Source of the DNA: Solirubrobacterales bacterium
Lineage (GTDB): Bacteria > Actinomycetota > Thermoleophilia > Solirubrobacterales > Solirubrobacteraceae
Assembly (NCBI GenBank): GCA_019240115.1
Contig: JAFAYV010000077.1
Location: forward strand, 1 to 43,375
DNA length: 43,375 nt
Direction: 5' to 3'
The position numbers and the translations under genes are program-made. Below the pieces are notes generated by a model. The model had not been told where the DNA came from, did not search any database, and saw only the letters and a program-made list of their open reading frames with translations. Of the stretch, positions 23,796-33,172 are shown piece by piece (position 1 is the stretch's first letter; each line of letters starts with the position of its first letter).

Positions 23796-25243
23796 GCGTC
23801 GGCGCGCGCCGGCGACCCCGCCGGTCGCTGACGCAGCGACGCGCGCGCCTCGCGCTCGTCATCGCCACCGCGATCGTCGCCGCGGTGGCGCTCATCCGCA
23901 CGCTGGGCGGCGGCGCCGGGGTGCCCGCTCCACCGCGCGCGAGCGCGGCGCGCGGAGCCCCGGCCGGGGATCCGTTCGGATACGTCGCTTCGCGCCGGAC
24001 GGACTTCGTCGCGCGCGCCACCGCCGGCAACGCGCACCCGTTGTTCGCCAAGAGCCCCGGCGGCGCGCTGGCGACCGCGGCGCGGGTGGCGGCCTTCCGC
24101 GGGCCGATCGACCGCGCCACCGCGGGCACCGGCCTCGACCCCAACCTGCTCGAGGCGCTCGTGTTCGTCGAGAGCGCGGGCTTTCCCGACGCGATCGCCG
24201 GCTCAGACCCGGCCGGTGCCGCCGGGCTGACCCAGATCGTCGCCTCGACCGGGCAGGCGCTGCTCGGGATGCACATCGACCTGGCCCGCAGCCGGAAGCT
24301 CTCAACCGAGATCGCGGCCGTCTCCGCGGGGCGGCGGCGGGGGGATCTGCCCGCACTGCTCGCGCAGCGTCGCGCGGCCGACGCGCGCTTTGATCCGCTT
24401 ACGGCGCTCGCCGCGACGGTGCGCTACCTGACCGACGCCGAGGGCCAGTTCGGGCGCCAGGACCTCGCGTTCGAGTCCTACCACATGGGCATCGGCAACC
24501 TTCACGAGGTTCTCGGCGCCTACGACGGCGGGCGCGCGGTCCCGTACGTGCAGCTGTACTTCGACTCGGCCCCCGACCATCATCCGGCCGCTTACCGGCT
24601 GCTTTCGGGGTTCGGGGACGACTCGTGGCTGTACTACTGGCGGCTCCTCGGCGCCGAGCAGATCATGCGCCTGTATCGCTCCGATCGCGCGGCGCTGCGG
24701 CGGCTGAGCACGCTGCAGGCCGCCGACGGCGCCGGCGCGACCGTCCTGCACCCGCCGGACGCCGCCGCCACGCGCGACTACGCCGATCCCTCCGCGCTCG
24801 CCACCGCCTATCAACATCGCGCAGTCGTCCCGCTGCCGACCAACGCCGCGTTCCTGCACCTCGCCTATGACCCGGCGATGGGCGCGGACGCCAGCCGAGT
24901 GGGCGCCCCCCGCACCCTGTACCGCGGGCTGACGCCGACGGCGTTGGCGCTGCTGATCGAGCTCGCCGCTCGGGTCCGCGCATTGTCGGGGACCAGCGCC
25001 CCGCTCGAGGTCGCCACCACCGTCGCCGACCGGCGCTACCTCGCCGCGCGCGGGATCGCCGATCGGCTTGCGCAGACCGGCGACACGTTCGCGATCGACC
25101 GCCGCTACGCGACGACCGCTCAGGCGGAGGCGTTCCAGGCGATGCTCGACCGCCTCCAGTCGCTCAACCTCATCGCGTGGCAGCGGACCGCGACAACGAT
25201 CGAGATCACCGTCGCCTCGGACGCAAGTCGCTGGGCGAGCTGA
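23792..25243 (+). CDS. Exported lytic transglycosylase with a degenerate M15-like tail
   Basis: The protein has 483 residues. A signal anchor lies at about 20-37 (LALVIATAIVAAVALI). The SLT domain covers about 110-270: LDPNLLEALVFVESAG (catalytic E127), GAAGLTQIVAST and SYHMGIGNLHEVLGAY. It would cleave peptidoglycan glycan strands outside the membrane. The C-terminal 110 residues (LEVATTVADRRYLA, then QTGDTFAIDRRY) resemble M15/DUF5715-type peptidase folds, but the zinc-binding His of HxxGxAFDI is Gln here. It is translated in coupling with the GT-C-like protein. Confidence 0.82.
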   Translation: MSVGARRRPRRSLTQRRARLALVIATAIVAAVALIRTLGGGAGVPAPPRASAARGAPAGDPFGYVASRRTDFVARATAGNAHPLFAKSPGGALATAARVAAFRGPIDRATAGTGLDPNLLEALVFVESAGFPDAIAGSDPAGAAGLTQIVASTGQALLGMHIDLARSRKLSTEIAAVSAGRRRGDLPALLAQRRAADARFDPLTALAATVRYLTDAEGQFGRQDLAFESYHMGIGNLHEVLGAYDGGRAVPYVQLYFDSAPDHHPAAYRLLSGFGDDSWLYYWRLLGAEQIMRLYRSDRAALRRLSTLQAADGAGATVLHPPDAAATRDYADPSALATAYQHRAVVPLPTNAAFLHLAYDPAMGADASRVGAPRTLYRGLTPTALALLIELAARVRALSGTSAPLEVATTVADRRYLAARGIADRLAQTGDTFAIDRRYATTAQAEAFQAMLDRLQSLNLIAWQRTATTIEITVASDASRWAS

Positions 25244-25385
25244 TCACGATTCCCGACGTGGTCGCGCCGCGGCCGCGTGTCGCCACTGCTCGCGGCACTC
25301 GTGACAGACACGAGGGGCGGGCGGGCGGGGATCATTCTCGCCGCCGCCGTGCCTGGCAGATCCTCTGCACGAGCGGCGAGCTCGG
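25244..25385. other. Short gap between convergent genes
   Basis: The 142 bases hold no gene that I can support. A G-rich run (about 25315-25335) followed by GCCGCCGCC could fold back on itself and act as a terminator for both neighbours, but the pairing is loose. Confidence 0.3.
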
Positions 25386-26498
25386 TCAGCTCACGACGCC
25401 GGAGCCGATCCGCGGATCGAGGCCGCGCTTGCCCTGCCAGAAGATCGGGCTGGAGAACAGGTAGCGGTCGCCCGAGACGTGGCGCGGGTTCGGTCCGATC
25501 ATCGCGTGGTAGAAGATCTCCTCCTCGCCGTCGGGCGCGGTGACGGGCGCCGAGGATCCCCCGGGTCCGATGTAGCCGCCGCCCGAACGCAGCGCGGGCC
25601 CGTTGTCGAGCAGGCGGAACTGCGACACGAGCGGGTTCCGGGAGGCGCCGACGCCGATGGCGTAGGTGCCCGTCCAGGTCGACCCGCCGCTGAAGAAGAG
25701 GTAGAACCAGCCGTCGCGGAAGGTCTCCTCGGGCCCCTCGATCACGCACGTCCCGCGCGGCGTTGCGCACTCCCAGCCGTGCCGGGCGATGAGCGCCTGG
25801 TGGATCGCCGGACTGATCGTCAGGCCGTCGGGCGACAGGGCGGTGACCCAGATTGAGCTGTGCTGCTCGGCCCAGAACAGGTAGAGCTGACCGGTGGCGG
25901 TGTCGCGGCCGACGCTGGGGTCGATGACGCCGCCGTAGCGCTCCTTCTCGCGGTCGATGCCGTTGAACTGTCCGCGGTAGTGCAGCACGCGGCTCTGCCA
26001 CGGGCCGTGCAACGAGGTCGCGGTCGCCACGCCGATGAGCATCGTCGAGGACGAGACCGGGCCGCCGGTGGCGTAGCTGAGACGGAGCTTGCGGGGGTCG
26101 TACTGGGCGGCGAAGTAGATCACCCACCGATGCTCGATCCGGTACAGCGCGGGCGCCCAGAAGCGGCCCCTCGGCGACGTCTGCGCCCACCATGGCTCCT
26201 GGCCGGCGGGGAACACGTAGCCGAGGCGGTGCCAGTGCACGAGGTCGTTCGAGCCGCGCAGCGGGAACGCGTTGGGCGCGACGTCGCTCGTGCAGGAGAG
26301 GTAGTAGCGGTACCCGCCGACGTGCGCGTCGAGCACCGTGGGGTCGGGACAGCTGAGCAGCGTGCGCCCGTCGCGGATCGGCCCCGCCTGCGCCGCGCTC
26401 GCCGGGAGCAGGGCCGCGAGCGCCACCACCACGACCACGAATACCACGAGCCGCCGGCTTGACAGTGGCTCGCCCCCACCGATGTGCTGCCCGTCCAT
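25386..26498 (-). CDS. Secreted glycoside hydrolase, family 43-like
   Basis: The protein has 370 residues. The signal peptide is near 15-38 (LVVFVVVVVALAALLPASAAQAG). The five-bladed propeller catalytic set is visible: general base in CPDPTVLD (D52), the modulating Asp in GVIDPSVG (D193), and the acid in VIEGPEETF (E254 or E257). Family members hydrolyse arabinan, xylan or galactan side chains. The enzyme is exported and could trim the polysaccharide made by this region or a plant polymer. The ATG at 26498 faces the aldo/keto reductase gene across a 96-base gap that holds a 12-bp palindrome. Confidence 0.82.
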   Translation of the reverse strand: MDGQHIGGGEPLSSRRLVVFVVVVVALAALLPASAAQAGPIRDGRTLLSCPDPTVLDAHVGGYRYYLSCTSDVAPNAFPLRGSNDLVHWHRLGYVFPAGQEPWWAQTSPRGRFWAPALYRIEHRWVIYFAAQYDPRKLRLSYATGGPVSSSTMLIGVATATSLHGPWQSRVLHYRGQFNGIDREKERYGGVIDPSVGRDTATGQLYLFWAEQHSSIWVTALSPDGLTISPAIHQALIARHGWECATPRGTCVIEGPEETFRDGWFYLFFSGGSTWTGTYAIGVGASRNPLVSQFRLLDNGPALRSGGGYIGPGGSSAPVTAPDGEEEIFYHAMIGPNPRHVSGDRYLFSSPIFWQGKRGLDPRIGSGVVS

Positions 26499-26546
26499 CG
26501 AGCCCCGAGACTACCCCGACGCACCACTTTCGGGGCCGGTAGCGCC

Positions 26547-26558
26547 CAGACTAGTCTG
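26547..26558. promoter_or_regulatory. 12-bp palindrome, candidate operator over a -10 box
   Basis: CAGACTAGTCTG is a perfect palindrome between divergent GH43 and aldo/keto reductase genes. It contains TAGTCT on both strands, so a bound regulator could block promoters in either direction. Confidence 0.4.
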
Positions 26559-26594
26559 AGCCCGGACCACCTGCGAGGCAAAGGAATCACGGAC

Positions 26595-27647
26595 ATGGAA
26601 TACCGCGCGCTCGGCAGCTCGGGGCTGCAGATCTCGGCTCTCACCCTGGGGACGATGACCTTCGGCGGGAAGGGGAACTTCGCCAAGGTCGGCGACACCG
26701 ACATCGACGGGGCACGCCGGCAGATCGACATGTGCCTGGACGTCGGCGTCAACCTGATCGACACCGCCGACGTCTACTCAGGCGGCGGCGCCGAGGAGAT
26801 CGTCGGCCAGGCGATCGAGCACAAACGCGACGACGTGCTGCTCGCCACCAAGGTGCGCATGTCGATGGGCGACGGACCGAACATGCAGGGCCTCTCACGC
26901 CATCACGTGATCGCGGGCTGCGAGGCGAGCCTGCGACGGCTGCGCACCGATCACATCGACCTCTATCAGGTGCACGAGTGGGACGGCCTGACGCCCGTCG
27001 AGGAGACGCTGGGCGCCCTGGACTACCTGGTCCAGTCGGGCAAGGTCCGCTACGTCGGGGTCTCGAACTACGCCGCCTGGCAGCTGATGAAGACGCTCGG
27101 GGCCGCCGAGCGCGAGCATCTGCCGCGGTTCGTCTCCCAGCAGATCTACTACTCGTTGCAGGAGCGCTCGGCCGAGTACGAGCTGCTGCCGCTCGCCATC
27201 GATCAGGGGCTCGGTACGCTCGTGTGGAGCCCGCTCGCCGGTGGGCTGCTGTCGGGCAAGTACCGCCGGGACCAGGACGGGCCCGAAGGCTCGCGCCAGC
27301 TCAACGACTGGGGTGAGCCCCCGGTCTACGACGAGGACAAGCTCTACGACACGATCGACGTGCTGCTCGAGGTCGCCGAGGCCCACGACGTGTCCGCCGC
27401 CCAGGTGGCGCTCGCGTGGCTTCTGACCCGGCCCTCGATCAGCTCGGTGATCGTCGGCGCGCGCACCGACGAGCAGCTCGCCGACAACCTGCGGGCGGCC
27501 GAGCTTGAGCTCTCGCAGCCCGAGGTGCAGCGGCTCGAGGAGGTCAGCCGCCCCGTGCTGCTGTATCCGTACTGGCATCAGTTCAAGACCGCCTCCACCC
27601 GGCTGTCGACGGCCGACCTGGCGCTGCTGGCACCGCACCTGAGTTGA
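26595..27647 (+). CDS. Aldo/keto reductase
   Basis: The protein has 350 residues. It is an NADPH-dependent carbonyl reductase with a TIM barrel. The catalytic tetrad is readable: D56 and Y61 in LIDTADVYSGG, K86 in LLATKVR and H127 in YQVHEWD. VGVSNYAAWQL and SSVIVGARTDEQLADNL are the late barrel strands and cofactor site. The length is typical of the YdjG/PhdYeFe-like branch. ATG at 26595 has AAGGA about ten bases upstream. The substrate is unknown. It is a single gene on the plus strand inside a polysaccharide region. Confidence 0.9.
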   Translation: MEYRALGSSGLQISALTLGTMTFGGKGNFAKVGDTDIDGARRQIDMCLDVGVNLIDTADVYSGGGAEEIVGQAIEHKRDDVLLATKVRMSMGDGPNMQGLSRHHVIAGCEASLRRLRTDHIDLYQVHEWDGLTPVEETLGALDYLVQSGKVRYVGVSNYAAWQLMKTLGAAEREHLPRFVSQQIYYSLQERSAEYELLPLAIDQGLGTLVWSPLAGGLLSGKYRRDQDGPEGSRQLNDWGEPPVYDEDKLYDTIDVLLEVAEAHDVSAAQVALAWLLTRPSISSVIVGARTDEQLADNLRAAELELSQPEVQRLEEVSRPVLLYPYWHQFKTASTRLSTADLALLAPHLS

Positions 27648-27697
27648 AACGGCGCGATGCGCCCAGGCCCGGCGCGGCGCGGCGCGCGGCGGTCTGA

Positions 27698-29344
27698 TCA
27701 GCGCGGGCGCAGCTCGACGACGACCCGGCGCGCGGGGCCGTCGCAGCTCAGCGCGAGCACCGAGGCGTTGGGCCGCGAGACGACGCGGGCGCCCGCGACC
27801 CGGACGGTGTACCCGCGCGGGTAGGTATAGGCGGGGACCTCGATCTGGGTCGGGGCAGCGATCCGCGGCGAGGAGAGGAAGTCGTAGGTGAACGCGCGGC
27901 TGACGCGATCGAAGGACTGCAGCCCGGGCTCGCCAGCGGTCGCCCAGGCGTAGGGCACGGCGAGCGCCTGCGCGAGCGCCGCATAGGGGCGGCGGGTCGT
28001 CTGGTTCAGCACACCCTCGTAGGGGCTGCCGCGGGTCGGGTCGTGCAGCTGCATCGCCGACCAGTACGCCCACGAGAGGTCGGTGGCCTCGGCGAGCTGC
28101 ACGGTGGCGGCGACGCGCGCGGCGCGGTTGGTCGCCCCGAACTCGTCCATGACCGCCGGCGGCGGCGCCCGATGGGGCAGGGTGTGCATGCGCCCGCGCT
28201 CGTCGAGGGTCTGCGGGATCTGCAGCGGCGGATACCCGTAGATGTGAAACGCGAAGGCCAGGCGCGGGAACCGCATCGGCTCGGAGATCCCGATCGAGGT
28301 CGGGATGCCGTAGTCGCTGTCGCCGTTGGGCTCGTAGAAGACGACGTGCGTGGGGTCGGCGCGCTGCACCGCGCCGATGAGGCCGTCGGGCAGCGCGCTG
28401 CCGCCGGCCGCCGCACACGATGCCGGCTCGTGCCGCGGTCCGCCGTCGTCGCACTGCAGCTCGGCGTCGCGGACGGGGCTGAGCTGGTCGTTGGGCTCGT
28501 TGTAGAGGTCGTAGCCGAGCACGTCGGCGTTGTCGCGGTAGTGGCGCGCGACGGCGGCAAGGACCCGCGCGAACTGCCCCTGCAGGTCGGCGCGGACGTC
28601 GTTGGCCCAGAAGTGGTGGATCGCGACGCGGACCGCCGAGACTCCGAACGCGCCCGGCCAGCCCGTCGGCATCGTCAACGGATCGCCGTCGGTGCACGTC
28701 GCCCACGGCGGGGCGCCCTCGGCGTTCCAGGGATGGGGGGCGAGCGGGTAGGCGAACGCCGAGCCGTAGACGTCGGAGTGCATGTCGACGATGACCCGGA
28801 TGCCGGCGCGCGCGAGCAGCGCGACGATCCGGTCGGTCCGCGCCAGGTAGCGGCGGACGGTCGCCGGGTCGTAGGGGTCTGACGGCCCGAGGCGGGGGAA
28901 AGGAGCGCCGGGGGCGTGCGGGGCGCAGTAGGTCGCGTCGTCGGGTCCAACGGCGGGCGGCCCGGGCTCGAGTCCTTCCCAGACGATGCCGAGCCGGACG
29001 ACGTTGAAGCCGAGCCGGGCGAGCGTGCCGGCGTCGCGGGCGGTGAAGCGCCGGCCGGGGTCGCGCGCCGTGGGCGAGAGGACGTAGGCGAGGCGGGGGC
29101 CGCGCGCCGGCCCGACGCACGGGGTGCCGGGGTAGGGCAGGTCGATCGCGCCGCCGCCGCACTTGGCCACGAGGTTGACGCCGTGCAGCTGCAGGCGGCG
29201 GCCGAACGCGTCGGTCAGATACGTCCCGCCGCGCGCCTGCACGAAGCCGGCGCCGGCCCAGCCGTCGGGGAGCGCCGCCGCCCCGGGGGGGATCGCCAGC
29301 AGCGCCACCGCCGCCGCCAGCGCCGTCACCGCGCGCCGCGTCAC
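27698..29344 (-). CDS. Secreted glycoside hydrolase family 5, endoglycoceramidase-like
   Basis: The protein has 548 residues. The signal peptide is at 1-24 (ALAAAVALLAIPPGAAA). The TIM barrel shows LHGVNLVAKCGG, LGFNVVRLGIVWEGLEP, IRVIVDMHSDVYG, the acid/base Glu in YDLYNEPND (E283) and the nucleophile in MDEFGATN (about 400). The motif set and the C-terminal beta domain resemble endoglycoceramidase-type GH5 members, which cleave glycolipids. The real target may be the cell's own lipid-linked glycans or outside glycosides. Its GTG overlaps the ATP-grasp stop (GTGA), so it is part of the minus-strand operon that begins at 32050. Confidence 0.87.
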   Translation of the reverse strand: MTRRAVTALAAAVALLAIPPGAAALPDGWAGAGFVQARGGTYLTDAFGRRLQLHGVNLVAKCGGGAIDLPYPGTPCVGPARGPRLAYVLSPTARDPGRRFTARDAGTLARLGFNVVRLGIVWEGLEPGPPAVGPDDATYCAPHAPGAPFPRLGPSDPYDPATVRRYLARTDRIVALLARAGIRVIVDMHSDVYGSAFAYPLAPHPWNAEGAPPWATCTDGDPLTMPTGWPGAFGVSAVRVAIHHFWANDVRADLQGQFARVLAAVARHYRDNADVLGYDLYNEPNDQLSPVRDAELQCDDGGPRHEPASCAAAGGSALPDGLIGAVQRADPTHVVFYEPNGDSDYGIPTSIGISEPMRFPRLAFAFHIYGYPPLQIPQTLDERGRMHTLPHRAPPPAVMDEFGATNRAARVAATVQLAEATDLSWAYWSAMQLHDPTRGSPYEGVLNQTTRRPYAALAQALAVPYAWATAGEPGLQSFDRVSRAFTYDFLSSPRIAAPTQIEVPAYTYPRGYTVRVAGARVVSRPNASVLALSCDGPARRVVVELRPR

Positions 29345-30321
29345 CCGGAGACGATCTCGCGACGGGTGGGGCGCAGGTCGGCGTCGAGCTCGAGCTGCCA
29401 GAAGTAGCGGCTGAAGGTCGTGCCGGCGGCGAACTCCCCGACGTGGGGCTCGATCCGCTCGCCGCGGGCGAGGCGCACGATCAGCTCGGGATACGTGCGT
29501 CCGGGCAGCGCCGCATACAGATGGGCGGGGCAGGCGCCGCCGAAGCGGGTGTTGACATCGGTGATGCGCAGGCCGAGCTCGGGATCGCGGAAGACCTGGA
29601 CGGTGCACGGCCCCCGGCAGCCGATCGCCTCGACGACTCGGCGGCCGAGATCGGAGAGCTCGGGGTCGGCGATCACCGTGCCCTTGATCGATTCGCCGCC
29701 GCGCGACTCGAGCATCGTCCGCGGGATCGCGTTCAGGCAGCGCCCGTCGAGGTCCGAGAGGCAGTCGATCGACAGCTCGGGCCCGTTCATGGCGCGCTGG
29801 AGCATGGCCGGCTCGCGGATGTAGGCGGCGAGGAACTCGGCCTCGCGCTCGTCCTGGGCGAGGAAGATCGAGCGCGCCCCCGACCCCCAGCGCGGCTTGA
29901 CCATCACCGGATAATGCTCGACGGGCTCGCCGGGCAGCACCGTCGGGGGGGAGGGCAGCCCGAGGCGCGCCAGCAGACGATGGGTCTCGTACTTGTCGAA
30001 GGTGGCGCGCGCGATCTCGCCGTCGGGCACGAACGCGGGCAGCCCGACCTCGCGGCGGGCGTGGCCGAGGATCTCGAGGTCGAGGTCGGTGAGCGGCACG
30101 ACCGCTCCGATCCCGAACTCCCGGCACAGCTCCTGCAGCGCGGGGACGTAGCCGGGATCGTCGAAGCGTGGCACCGCGCGTCGGTGATGGGCCGCGTACT
30201 GGGCGGGCGCGAGTGGGTTGGGGTCGGCGGCGACCGTCGTCGCGAGGTGCGCGAACGCGGTGACGAGCGCGAAGCGCTTGCCGACGCCGGTGAGCAGGAC
30301 CGCGGGCTCGGGCATCGTCAT
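29341..30321 (-). CDS. ATP-grasp ligase (CarB/PylC-like)
   Basis: The protein has 326 residues. The ATP-grasp fold is clear: VVPLTDLDLEILGHARREVG, FDKYETHRLLARLGLP, YPVMVKPRWGSGARSIF and the metal site VNTRFGGACPAH. Such proteins join a carboxylate to an amine through an acyl phosphate. In polysaccharide clusters they may attach amino acids to sugars. No partner domain defines the substrate. ATG at 30321 overlaps the stop of the sugar transferase gene, and its own stop overlaps the GH5 start. Confidence 0.85.
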   Translation of the reverse strand: MTMPEPAVLLTGVGKRFALVTAFAHLATTVAADPNPLAPAQYAAHHRRAVPRFDDPGYVPALQELCREFGIGAVVPLTDLDLEILGHARREVGLPAFVPDGEIARATFDKYETHRLLARLGLPSPPTVLPGEPVEHYPVMVKPRWGSGARSIFLAQDEREAEFLAAYIREPAMLQRAMNGPELSIDCLSDLDGRCLNAIPRTMLESRGGESIKGTVIADPELSDLGRRVVEAIGCRGPCTVQVFRDPELGLRITDVNTRFGGACPAHLYAALPGRTYPELIVRLARGERIEPHVGEFAAGTTFSRYFWQLELDADLRPTRREIVSG

Positions 30322-30917
30322 CCGGCGCCCGGGGGCTGCCAGCCGCCGGCGGGACCCTTGTAGATGCCGGCGCCGCGGATCACCTGGCGGGCCGTGCGCC
30401 GCAGGATGCGCAGGTCGAGCGCGAGCGAGCGGTGCTCGACGTACCACAGGTCGAGCTCGATTCGCTCGGGCCACGGCAGCGACGCCCGGCCGTTGATCTG
30501 GGCCCAGCCGGTGATCCCCGGCTTGACCGCGAGGCGGCCCCGCTGGCGCTCGGTGTACTGCTCGACCTGGCCCTCGAGCGTCGGGCGCGGGCCGACGATC
30601 GACATCTCGCCGCGGACGACGTTCCACAGGTTCGGGAGCTCATCGAGCGAGGTGCGTCGCAGCAGCCTGCCCATGCGCGTGATGCGGCGGTCGTCGGCCG
30701 AGATCGCCAGCCCCGCCCCCTGGAACTCGGCGTTCGAGACCATCGTGCGCAGCTTGTAGATCTGAAACGGGGCGCCGTCCCTGCCGACCCGCCGCTGACG
30801 GTAGATCGGGTCGCCGGGGGACTCGAGGCGGACCGCGAGAGCGAGGACGGCGACGAGCGGCGCCGTGATCACGACGGCGGGCAGCGCGATGGCGAGGTCG
30901 AGCGCGCGGTGGATCAC
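30318..30917 (-). CDS. Undecaprenyl-phosphate sugar-1-phosphate transferase (WbaP/PglC type)
   Basis: The protein has 199 residues. It is the short PglC-like form of monotopic phosphoglycosyl transferase. It has one N-terminal membrane segment (LAIALPAVVITAPLVAVLALAV), then PIYRQRRVGRDGAPFQIYKLRTM, the catalytic Asp-Glu in RTSLDELPNLWNV, GEMSIVGPRP and VKPGITGWAQINGR. It puts the first sugar phosphate on undecaprenyl phosphate, starting repeat-unit synthesis. It overlaps genes on both sides (GTGA and ATGA). Confidence 0.93.
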   Translation of the reverse strand: MIHRALDLAIALPAVVITAPLVAVLALAVRLESPGDPIYRQRRVGRDGAPFQIYKLRTMVSNAEFQGAGLAISADDRRITRMGRLLRRTSLDELPNLWNVVRGEMSIVGPRPTLEGQVEQYTERQRGRLAVKPGITGWAQINGRASLPWPERIELDLWYVEHRSLALDLRILRRTARQVIRGAGIYKGPAGGWQPPGAG

Positions 30918-32050
30918 CGCGTGCCCTCCGCCGGCTCCCAGCCGGCGCGGGTGCCGTGGGCGAGCCAGTCGTAGAGGCCGGCGGCGAGCGAGGCCGTCGT
31001 CAGCACGTAGTAGCGCGCGATCAGCAGCGGACGCGAGCGAACGGCGGGCGCGGCGAGCGCGCCCGCGAGCACGCCGAGCTGGACCGCGAGCGCGCTCCGG
31101 TAGACGGGCCCGTCGCCCAGGAGCGCGAGGTTGGCGGCCAGCGCGAGGACGTGCAGGAACGGCGAGGCGTAGCGCAGGACGCGGTGGGAGACGAGCATGA
31201 GGGCGTACACGGGGTCATAGCCCCGCGGCGAGAGCATCCCGCCGCGGAGCATGATCGGCCAGCCGTGGCTCATCATCCGCCGCTTGCGAGCGAACTCGCC
31301 CTCGATCGTCGGGACCATCTTCTCGGTCGCGCGCGCCCGCGGCGCGTAGACCGCCCGCCAGCCCCGCTTGACCATGTTGAACGGGAACGACAGGTCGTGG
31401 CCCATGACCGGGTCGACGACGAGGTATGACTCGCGGCGCGTCGCGTAGATCGCGCCGTTGCCGCCGGTCACCGACCGCACGCGCGACTCCAGCGCCCGCA
31501 CGGTCATCTCGTAGCGCCAGTACAGGCCCTCCTGGTTGTCCCCGCGCGCGTTGACGAAGCGGACGTCGCCGCACACGTAGCCGACCTCGGGGTCGGCGAA
31601 GGGCGCGACGAGCTCGCGCAGCGCCGCGGGCTCCCAGCGGGCGTTGGCGTCCGAGAAGGCGACGATCTCGCCGCGGGCGCGATCGACCCCGGCGTCCTGG
31701 GCGCGGACCTTGCCGCCGCGGCACAGCTCGAGAACGAGGTCGGCGCCGGCGGCCCGCGCCCGGCTCGCGGTGAGATCGGGTGACCCGTCGCAGGCGACGA
31801 TCACCTCGACACGGCCGGCGGGATAGTCAAGCGCGCGCAGGTTGGCGACGCGGTCGGCGATCACGGCCTCCTCGGCATACGCGGCGACGATGATCGACAC
31901 CGACGGGGGCGACCCGGCGGCATCGCCGGTCAGCGCCGGGCGGCGCCCGGTCAGCTTCGCCAGGCCCGCGAGCGCCGCCGCGTAGCCGACGTGGGTGTAG
32001 ACCAGCGCGCCCGCCGAAGCCCAGAAGATCGCCCGCATCGCGTCGGGCAT
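30914..32050 (-). CDS. Membrane GT2 glycosyltransferase
   Basis: The protein has about 378 residues. One N-terminal membrane segment precedes a GT-A domain: [69 protein letters not shown] and the QRRRW-like [12 protein letters not shown]. Three to four C-terminal hydrophobic segments follow. It resembles processive or hyaluronan/cellulose-synthase-like GT2 enzymes, shorter than usual. ATG 32050 is used; ATG 32038 is also possible. It is the first gene of the minus-strand run to 27698 and shares a promoter gap with the luciferase-like gene. Confidence 0.87.
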   Translation of the reverse strand: MPDAMRAIFWASAGALVYTHVGYAAALAGLAKLTGRRPALTGDAAGSPPSVSIIVAAYAEEAVIADRVANLRALDYPAGRVEVIVACDGSPDLTASRARAAGADLVLELCRGGKVRAQDAGVDRARGEIVAFSDANARWEPAALRELVAPFADPEVGYVCGDVRFVNARGDNQEGLYWRYEMTVRALESRVRSVTGGNGAIYATRRESYLVVDPVMGHDLSFPFNMVKRGWRAVYAPRARATEKMVPTIEGEFARKRRMMSHGWPIMLRGGMLSPRGYDPVYALMLVSHRVLRYASPFLHVLALAANLALLGDGPVYRSALAVQLGVLAGALAAPAVRSRPLLIARYYVLTTASLAAGLYDWLAHGTRAGWEPAEGTR

Positions 32051-32089
32051 TGTGCCGCAGCGGCGAGGCGAAGCCCGCCGGGCCGGGTA

Positions 32090-32118
32090 GTTGTGGGCAC
32101 AACCACCCCTGCTATCGT
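32090..32118 (+). promoter_or_regulatory. Promoter with embedded inverted repeat for the luciferase-like gene
   Basis: TTGTGG (32091-32096) and TATCGT (32113-32118) are 16 bases apart, and the start codon follows seven bases later. GTTGTG-GG-CACAAC (32090-32103) is a perfect inverted repeat over the -35 box, suitable for a dimeric regulator. Confidence 0.5.
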
Positions 32119-32125
32119 CGCCCCT

Positions 32126-33172
32126 GTGGAGCTCGGACTTGCCACCTTCGCCGACCTGGCCTCCGAGGTGACCCCGCAACAGCGGATGCGCGACCTCCTC
32201 GAGGAGGCCAGGCTCGCCGAGGCGGTGGGCCTCGACGTGTTCGCGATCGGCGAGCACCATCGTCCGGACTTCCTCATCTCCTCGCCGGCGGTGGCGCTGG
32301 CCGCCGTCGCCGCGTGCACCGAGCGCATCCGGCTGTCGAGCGCGGTCACCGTGCTCAGCTCCGATGACCCCGTGCGCGTCTTTGAGCAGTTCGCCGAGCT
32401 CGATCTCATCTCGGGCGGGCGGGCGGAGATCCTCGCCGGGCGGGGCTCGTTCACCGAGTCGTTCTCGCTGTTCGGCTACGACCTCGACGACTACGACGAG
32501 CTGTTCGCCTCCAAGCTCGAGCTGCTGCTCGCGATCCGCGACGCCGAGCGCGTCACCTGGTCGGGACGCCTGCGCCCGCCGCTGATCGACGCCGGCGTCT
32601 ACCCCCGCCCGGTCCAGGATCCCCTGCCGATCTGGATCGGCGTCGGCGGCACGCCCGAGTCGGCGTTTCGCGCCGGTCACCTCGGCCTGCCGCTCACGCT
32701 GGCGATCATCGGCGGCCAGCCCGAGCGCTTCGCGCCGCTCGTCGCGCTCTACCGCCGCGCCGCCCAGCGCGCCGGCCACGACCCGGCGACGCTGCCGGTG
32801 GCGATCAACACCCACGCCTTCGTCGCGCCGACGGCGCGCGAGGCCGACGCCGCCTTCGCCTCCCCCTACCTGGCGATGATGAACCGGATCGGCCGCGAAC
32901 GCGGCTGGCCGCCGTCGGGCCGCGCCGAGTACGAGGCGCTGCGCTCGCCGCGCGGCGCGGTGGCCGCCGGATCGCCGGAGCAGGTAGCCGAGAAGATCCT
33001 CTTCGAGCACGAGCTGTTCGCCAACACCCGCTACGTCGGCCAGATGAGCGTCGGCGCGGTGGCCCACGCCGACGTGCTGCGCTCCATCGAGCTGTTCGGG
33101 ACCGAGGTGGCGCCGGTCGTGCGCGCCGAGGTGGCGCGTCGCGCGGCGAGCTCGGCGGCGGTCAGCGCCTGA
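32126..33172 (+). CDS. LLM-class flavin-dependent oxidoreductase
   Basis: The protein has 348 residues. It is a luciferase-like TIM barrel: [82 protein letters not shown] and [12 protein letters not shown]. Such enzymes use FMNH2 or F420 to oxidise small molecules. Cofactor choice is not decidable here. GTG at 32126 directly follows a -10 box, so the mRNA is probably leaderless. Its 3' end overlaps the convergent GT4 gene by 11 bases. Confidence 0.88.
   Translation: MELGLATFADLASEVTPQQRMRDLLEEARLAEAVGLDVFAIGEHHRPDFLISSPAVALAAVAACTERIRLSSAVTVLSSDDPVRVFEQFAELDLISGGRAEILAGRGSFTESFSLFGYDLDDYDELFASKLELLLAIRDAERVTWSGRLRPPLIDAGVYPRPVQDPLPIWIGVGGTPESAFRAGHLGLPLTLAIIGGQPERFAPLVALYRRAAQRAGHDPATLPVAINTHAFVAPTAREADAAFASPYLAMMNRIGRERGWPPSGRAEYEALRSPRGAVAAGSPEQVAEKILFEHELFANTRYVGQMSVGAVAHADVLRSIELFGTEVAPVVRAEVARRAASSAAVSA

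Noticed and set aside
30914-33067. Long minus-strand frame extending the GT2 gene through the luciferase-like gene
   Set aside because: The part beyond 32050 is antisense to a clear LLM-family protein; the GT2 fold begins only at MRAIFW or a few residues before.
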